In this document: piece after piece, positions 61,398 through 64,000 of the stretch
How positions within the stretch are numbered: the first letter of the stretch is position 1
How the letters are laid out: the number at the start of each line of letters is the position of its first letter
Source of the DNA: Neckera pumila
Taxonomy: Eukaryota; Streptophyta; Bryopsida; Hypnales; Neckeraceae
Direction of reading: 5' to 3'
Length of the DNA stretch: 64,000 bases
Assembly: GCA_963969595.1 (NCBI GenBank)
Contig: OZ018410.1
Location: 39,785,413-39,849,412 of the forward strand
Position numbers and translations under genes: made by a program
The notes under the pieces: generated by a model
The model's database searches: none
Told to the model about the DNA's origin: nothing
What the model saw: the letters and a program-made list of their open reading frames with translations, nothing else

Positions 61398-62627
61398 TCA
61401 CAAAAGGAGTTCGGCAATCTGGACAGCATTCAAGGCAGCGCCCTTGCGTATTTGATCTCCGCAGACAAAGATATCGAGACCATGGTTGCCTTCCTGCGAA
61501 ACGTCTTGTCGAATGCGTCCGACGGCCACGGCGTCCTTCTTCGACACCCCAAGTGGGGTGGGGAAGTTGTTCCCCGCACGGTCATCGATGATGATCACCC
61601 CCTCGGCGTGAGAGAGAATCTCCTTCGCCTTCTCCTCTTCCAACGGCGTCTCGAATTGGAGGTTGATGCTCTCCGCGTGCGCCCTCATGATGGGCACCCG
61701 AATGCACGTCGCGGTGACCTTCACTTGGTTGTCGTTCCAAATCTTGCGCGTCTCCTTGACGAGCTTCATCTCCTCTTCGTTGTAGCCGTTCCCCATCACC
61801 GGCGAGTTGTGGGAGAACAAGTTGAATGCGTATTGTCGGTCGAAGATGTTGCACGTCGGCTCCTTGCCTTCGAGCACTTCCTTCGTTTGAAGCTCCAATT
61901 CCGCCATAGCTGCAGCTCCGGCGCCGCTCGCCGCCTGGTACGTGCTTACCACCATCCGCTTCACCTTCGCGTGGCGGTGGAGCGGCGTCGCCGCCATGAG
62001 GCAGATGATGGTGGAGCAATTGGGGTTGGCTATCAACGCGCCCTTCCTGTGGCTCAACTTGATGTGCGACATAGCATCAGGATTGACCTCGGGGACGACT
62101 AACGGGACGCCCTCGTCCATTCGGAAGGCGGAGCTGTTGTCCACGACGATAGTCCCTTGCGCGGCCGCCAAGGGACCGAACTTCTTGCTAATCGACCCGC
62201 CGGCACTGAAGAGCGCGATTTCAACGCCCTTGAAGCTCTCCTCCGTGGTATCCTCGATCACGTACTCCTTCCCCTCGAACGTCATCTTCTGCCCTGCGGA
62301 CCTTTTGCTGGCCAACATCTTGATATCTCTGTAAGGAAAATCGCGATCCGACAACACGCTCAAAAACTCTTGGCCTACAGCGCCCGTCACTCCGACTATC
62401 GCCACAGTCGGACCGCTCTCTGTGTATCCCATCCTCACTACTCCCGACCTCCGCGGACCAGAAGGCAACGAAACAGAGCTGCAATCCCTCCCATTCTGGT
62501 GCCGCACCCCGGAGTTGATGAATGAGGAGAAACACGCACTTCGGTTACCACTTTTTACTGCCTGCGACGTTCTCCCGGCTGGCGAACCAACAACCGCAGT
62601 CTGGCTACAATGTAGTGATGCAGCCAT
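61398..62627 (-). CDS. ASD: Aspartate-semialdehyde dehydrogenase, plastid type, intronless
   Basis: This 409-residue enzyme reduces aspartyl phosphate to aspartate semialdehyde with NADPH, the branch-point step for lysine, threonine, methionine and isoleucine synthesis in the plastid. The ATG at 62627 (MAASLHCSQT) starts a ~65-residue Ser/Arg-rich leader that looks like a transit peptide; the frame is open a further 36 codons upstream but only from TTG. The nucleotide-binding GVTGAVGQE is at about 79-87, the catalytic Cys204 in NPNCST, Gln231 in QAASGAG, Arg310 and catalytic His317 in RAHAES. The length matches plant ASADH plus a transit peptide. Coding sequence is GC-rich and uninterrupted. 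A telo-box lies about 130 bp upstream. Confidence 0.95.
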   Translation of the reverse strand: MAASLHCSQTAVVGSPAGRTSQAVKSGNRSACFSSFINSGVRHQNGRDCSSVSLPSGPRRSGVVRMGYTESGPTVAIVGVTGAVGQEFLSVLSDRDFPYRDIKMLASKRSAGQKMTFEGKEYVIEDTTEESFKGVEIALFSAGGSISKKFGPLAAAQGTIVVDNSSAFRMDEGVPLVVPEVNPDAMSHIKLSHRKGALIANPNCSTIICLMAATPLHRHAKVKRMVVSTYQAASGAGAAAMAELELQTKEVLEGKEPTCNIFDRQYAFNLFSHNSPVMGNGYNEEEMKLVKETRKIWNDNQVKVTATCIRVPIMRAHAESINLQFETPLEEEKAKEILSHAEGVIIIDDRAGNNFPTPLGVSKKDAVAVGRIRQDVSQEGNHGLDIFVCGDQIRKGAALNAVQIAELLL

Positions 62628-62754
62628 GGCTACCCGCGAGGTGCCCTTCAAAACGGCAGCAACAATGTTCAGCACGATGAGCAGCAGATAGGAAGAAACA
62701 AAGTCACCAGTCGCCTGCTGGAGCTTCAAGTGCAACTCCCCAGCTAAGCCCCTA

Positions 62755-62763
62755 AAACCCTAA
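62755..62763. promoter_or_regulatory. Telo-box in ASADH leader/promoter
   Basis: AAACCCTAA, within AAAACCCTAAACCCTG, is the plant telo-box, often near the start of housekeeping genes. Confidence 0.55.
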
Positions 62764-62837
62764 ACCCTGCTTCCTGGACGGATCCCGAACGCCCTGGGTC
62801 TCTCGTTCGTTATGGTTTCGTCTGCTTTGTTTGTCTA

Positions 62838-63412
62838 GGGGAGGCAACCCATTCCTGATCGACGCCCCATTGTCAGTAGGAAAAGTTTCAGCCCTCCAAA
62901 GGGCTGCGAGTTTTGCACCCCCGAGGTGCAATTAGGGGAAAAAATCGAAATAAAAAATTATTTTTTATTTTTATTTTTCTATAATTGCACTGCGGGGGTG
63001 CCGAAAATCAAAAACTCGCAGCCCCTTGCAGGGTTCAGAATTCTTGTAATGGGCCATGTACGTTGTTGTCTTTCTATGAAGGAGGAGATGAAAAGTGATT
63101 AATTAAGGCATGGTTCCCGAGGAAGTTGTGGCACATTAGGATTGCTTCCAAGACTCTCAATATTGCAACCAGCCCTTGGTGGATTTCGCAACCGGACCTT
63201 GGTTGGAAATAGGAAAGTCATTATGACTAGAATGGGTCAAATAGAATCTTCAACCAAAAAATTCATAGTAAATATGTTTTGAAAAATAAAATTCTAAAAA
63301 ATTATGGAAACCTTCCGAACTCTATTTTTGCATCTAGCAAAATTTTCCCACTGAAGAAATCCACCTGTAGATATGCGTAATTCCTTAAGTGATCGGAAAT
63401 GGATTGCCTCCC
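62838..63412. mobile_element. GGAGGCAAC-type MITE, copy 3, expanded by a nested hairpin
   Basis: The termini GGGGAGGCAACCCATTC and GGAAATGGATTGCCTCCC match copies 1 and 2, but this copy is 575 bp. Part of the extra length is the foldback at 62883-63043; the rest (about 63045-63370) is partly unlike copies 1 and 2. Confidence 0.65.
62883..63043. mobile_element. Nested foldback with GGTGCAATTA stems
   Basis: The arms contain GGGCTGCGAGTTTTGCACCC and GGTGCAATTAGGG, pairing with ATAATTGCACTGCGGGGGTG and AACTCGCAGCCC across an AT-only loop. It shares the inner stem with 12093-12343. Confidence 0.6.
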
Positions 63413-64000
63413 TTTAGGGGCACTTCACACTACGACCGTTGGTCAAGGGTCCGTCAGTTTCTACCAATCAAATTTCAGAAACCCCGAAGTTTGGCCTCTC
63501 GAGCCTTCACACTAAGCGGCACAATCCAAAGTCCGTCGCCCTCAAAATTGCCAACATAGTAGAGAAATGCTTACATGGCAAAAAAATTCGACGGACTCTC
63601 GAGGAGAGTTTGGGTCCTTATTTGTTATTTGTATTTTATTTTGCCGTTGGGGTTTGAAACCTAGTCTCCACCATGACAATGGGGAGTCTTTGCATTCAAT
63701 GTACCTACTTCCTTTTGCATTCCCTTTGCATAGGATGCCCCCTTCTTATTCCAATGCCATCTTCTTATTCCATTTATATCCTTTATATTGCTTGTTTGAT
63801 GATGAGAGCATGTGCTATGATTTTTTTTCCAAGGCCGTTTATGACCCCTTTCTCATGTTTTTTTAGCTTTTGCTTGAAAAAATTGCCACATGAGTGAGGC
63901 TTCATAGGGAATTTCAGAAATTGGATGGACGAATGTGGAGAGAGAAGGATAGAAGTTGAACAAATGGTATAGGTTTGGACTTTGGGCTTGGCCTTTGGAA
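63413..64000. other. Window end, no gene recognised
   Basis: Two overlapping plus-strand open frames (63439-63657 and 63567-63866) show no recognisable domain. Confidence 0.3.

Noticed and set aside
61582..62019. 145-codon minus-strand frame overlapping ASADH in another phase
   Set aside because: Out-of-phase shadow of the ASADH frame.
61311..62102. 263-codon plus-strand frame opposite ASADH
   Set aside because: Antisense shadow with a low-complexity Arg/Leu/His composition and no domain.
1..64000. CRISPR arrays, rRNA, tRNA genes, bacterial operons
   Set aside because: None seen. Repeats here are transposable elements and minisatellites of a eukaryotic genome, and I found no tRNA cloverleaf with matching B-box and acceptor stem by eye.

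Overview
This is nuclear DNA of a land plant. The reasons are a spliced gene for the plant-specific chloroplast protein RNC1, a plant-type GT31 beta-1,3-galactosyltransferase with its N-terminal anchor, a plastid-type aspartate-semialdehyde dehydrogenase with a transit-peptide-like leader, canonical GT-AG introns, telo-box motifs near gene starts, and a dense population of plant-style transposable elements (Stowaway, PIF/Harbinger-like and CACTA-type MITEs, a Ty3/gypsy LTR element). Genes are few, GC-rich and compact. The space between them is AT-rich and mostly made of repeats. I cannot name the species. Three of the four confident genes are intronless over their whole coding length, which differs from what I recall of angiosperm homologues, so a non-angiosperm is possible, but that is weak evidence.

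Layout. 1-5.2 kb: AT-rich, with a Harbinger-like MITE holding a hairpin (3.86-4.18 kb). 5.28-8.24 kb (+): five-exon RNC1-like gene, then a probable 3' UTR. 9.8-14.5 kb: repeats, including a 1.6-kb TTAA-flanked element and a GGAGGCAAC MITE. 15.86-18.13 kb: segment A, with galactosyltransferase copy A (-). 18.6-22.9 kb: a tandem duplication split by a TTAA-flanked element, then three foldbacks. 25.4-29.4 kb (-): decayed or poorly resolved LRR-receptor-like gene. 30.4-32.6 kb: two TIR elements. 33.8-45.8 kb: a broken Ty3/gypsy element on the minus strand (5' LTR 44.3-45.8, gag 42.7-44.2, pol absent, a downstream open region 34.7-39.5, truncated 3' LTR 33.8-34.7), riddled with younger insertions. 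One of these, at 40.06-40.80 kb, is bounded by a perfect 21-bp inverted repeat and encloses an integrase fragment of opposite polarity. 46.7-48.4 kb: CACTA-type element plus a 39-bp minisatellite. 53.4-54.2 kb: two MITEs. 56.7-58.96 kb: segment B, an inverted near-identical copy of segment A with galactosyltransferase copy B (+). 59.7-60.2 kb: Stowaway MITE. 61.4-62.6 kb: ASADH (-). 62.8-63.4 kb: a third GGAGGCAAC MITE with a nested hairpin.

The genes do not form a pathway: RNC1 (chloroplast intron splicing), GALT (Golgi glycosylation) and ASADH (plastid aspartate-family amino acid synthesis) are independent housekeeping-type loci. The most unusual material is in the repeats. A family of elements begins CCCCTAAAG and sits in duplicated TTAA, and for one copy the window itself holds an adjacent empty site. 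A second MITE family has an empty site in the partner LTR. The two galactosyltransferase copies have identical C-terminal halves at the protein level, while their N-terminal parts have diverged.
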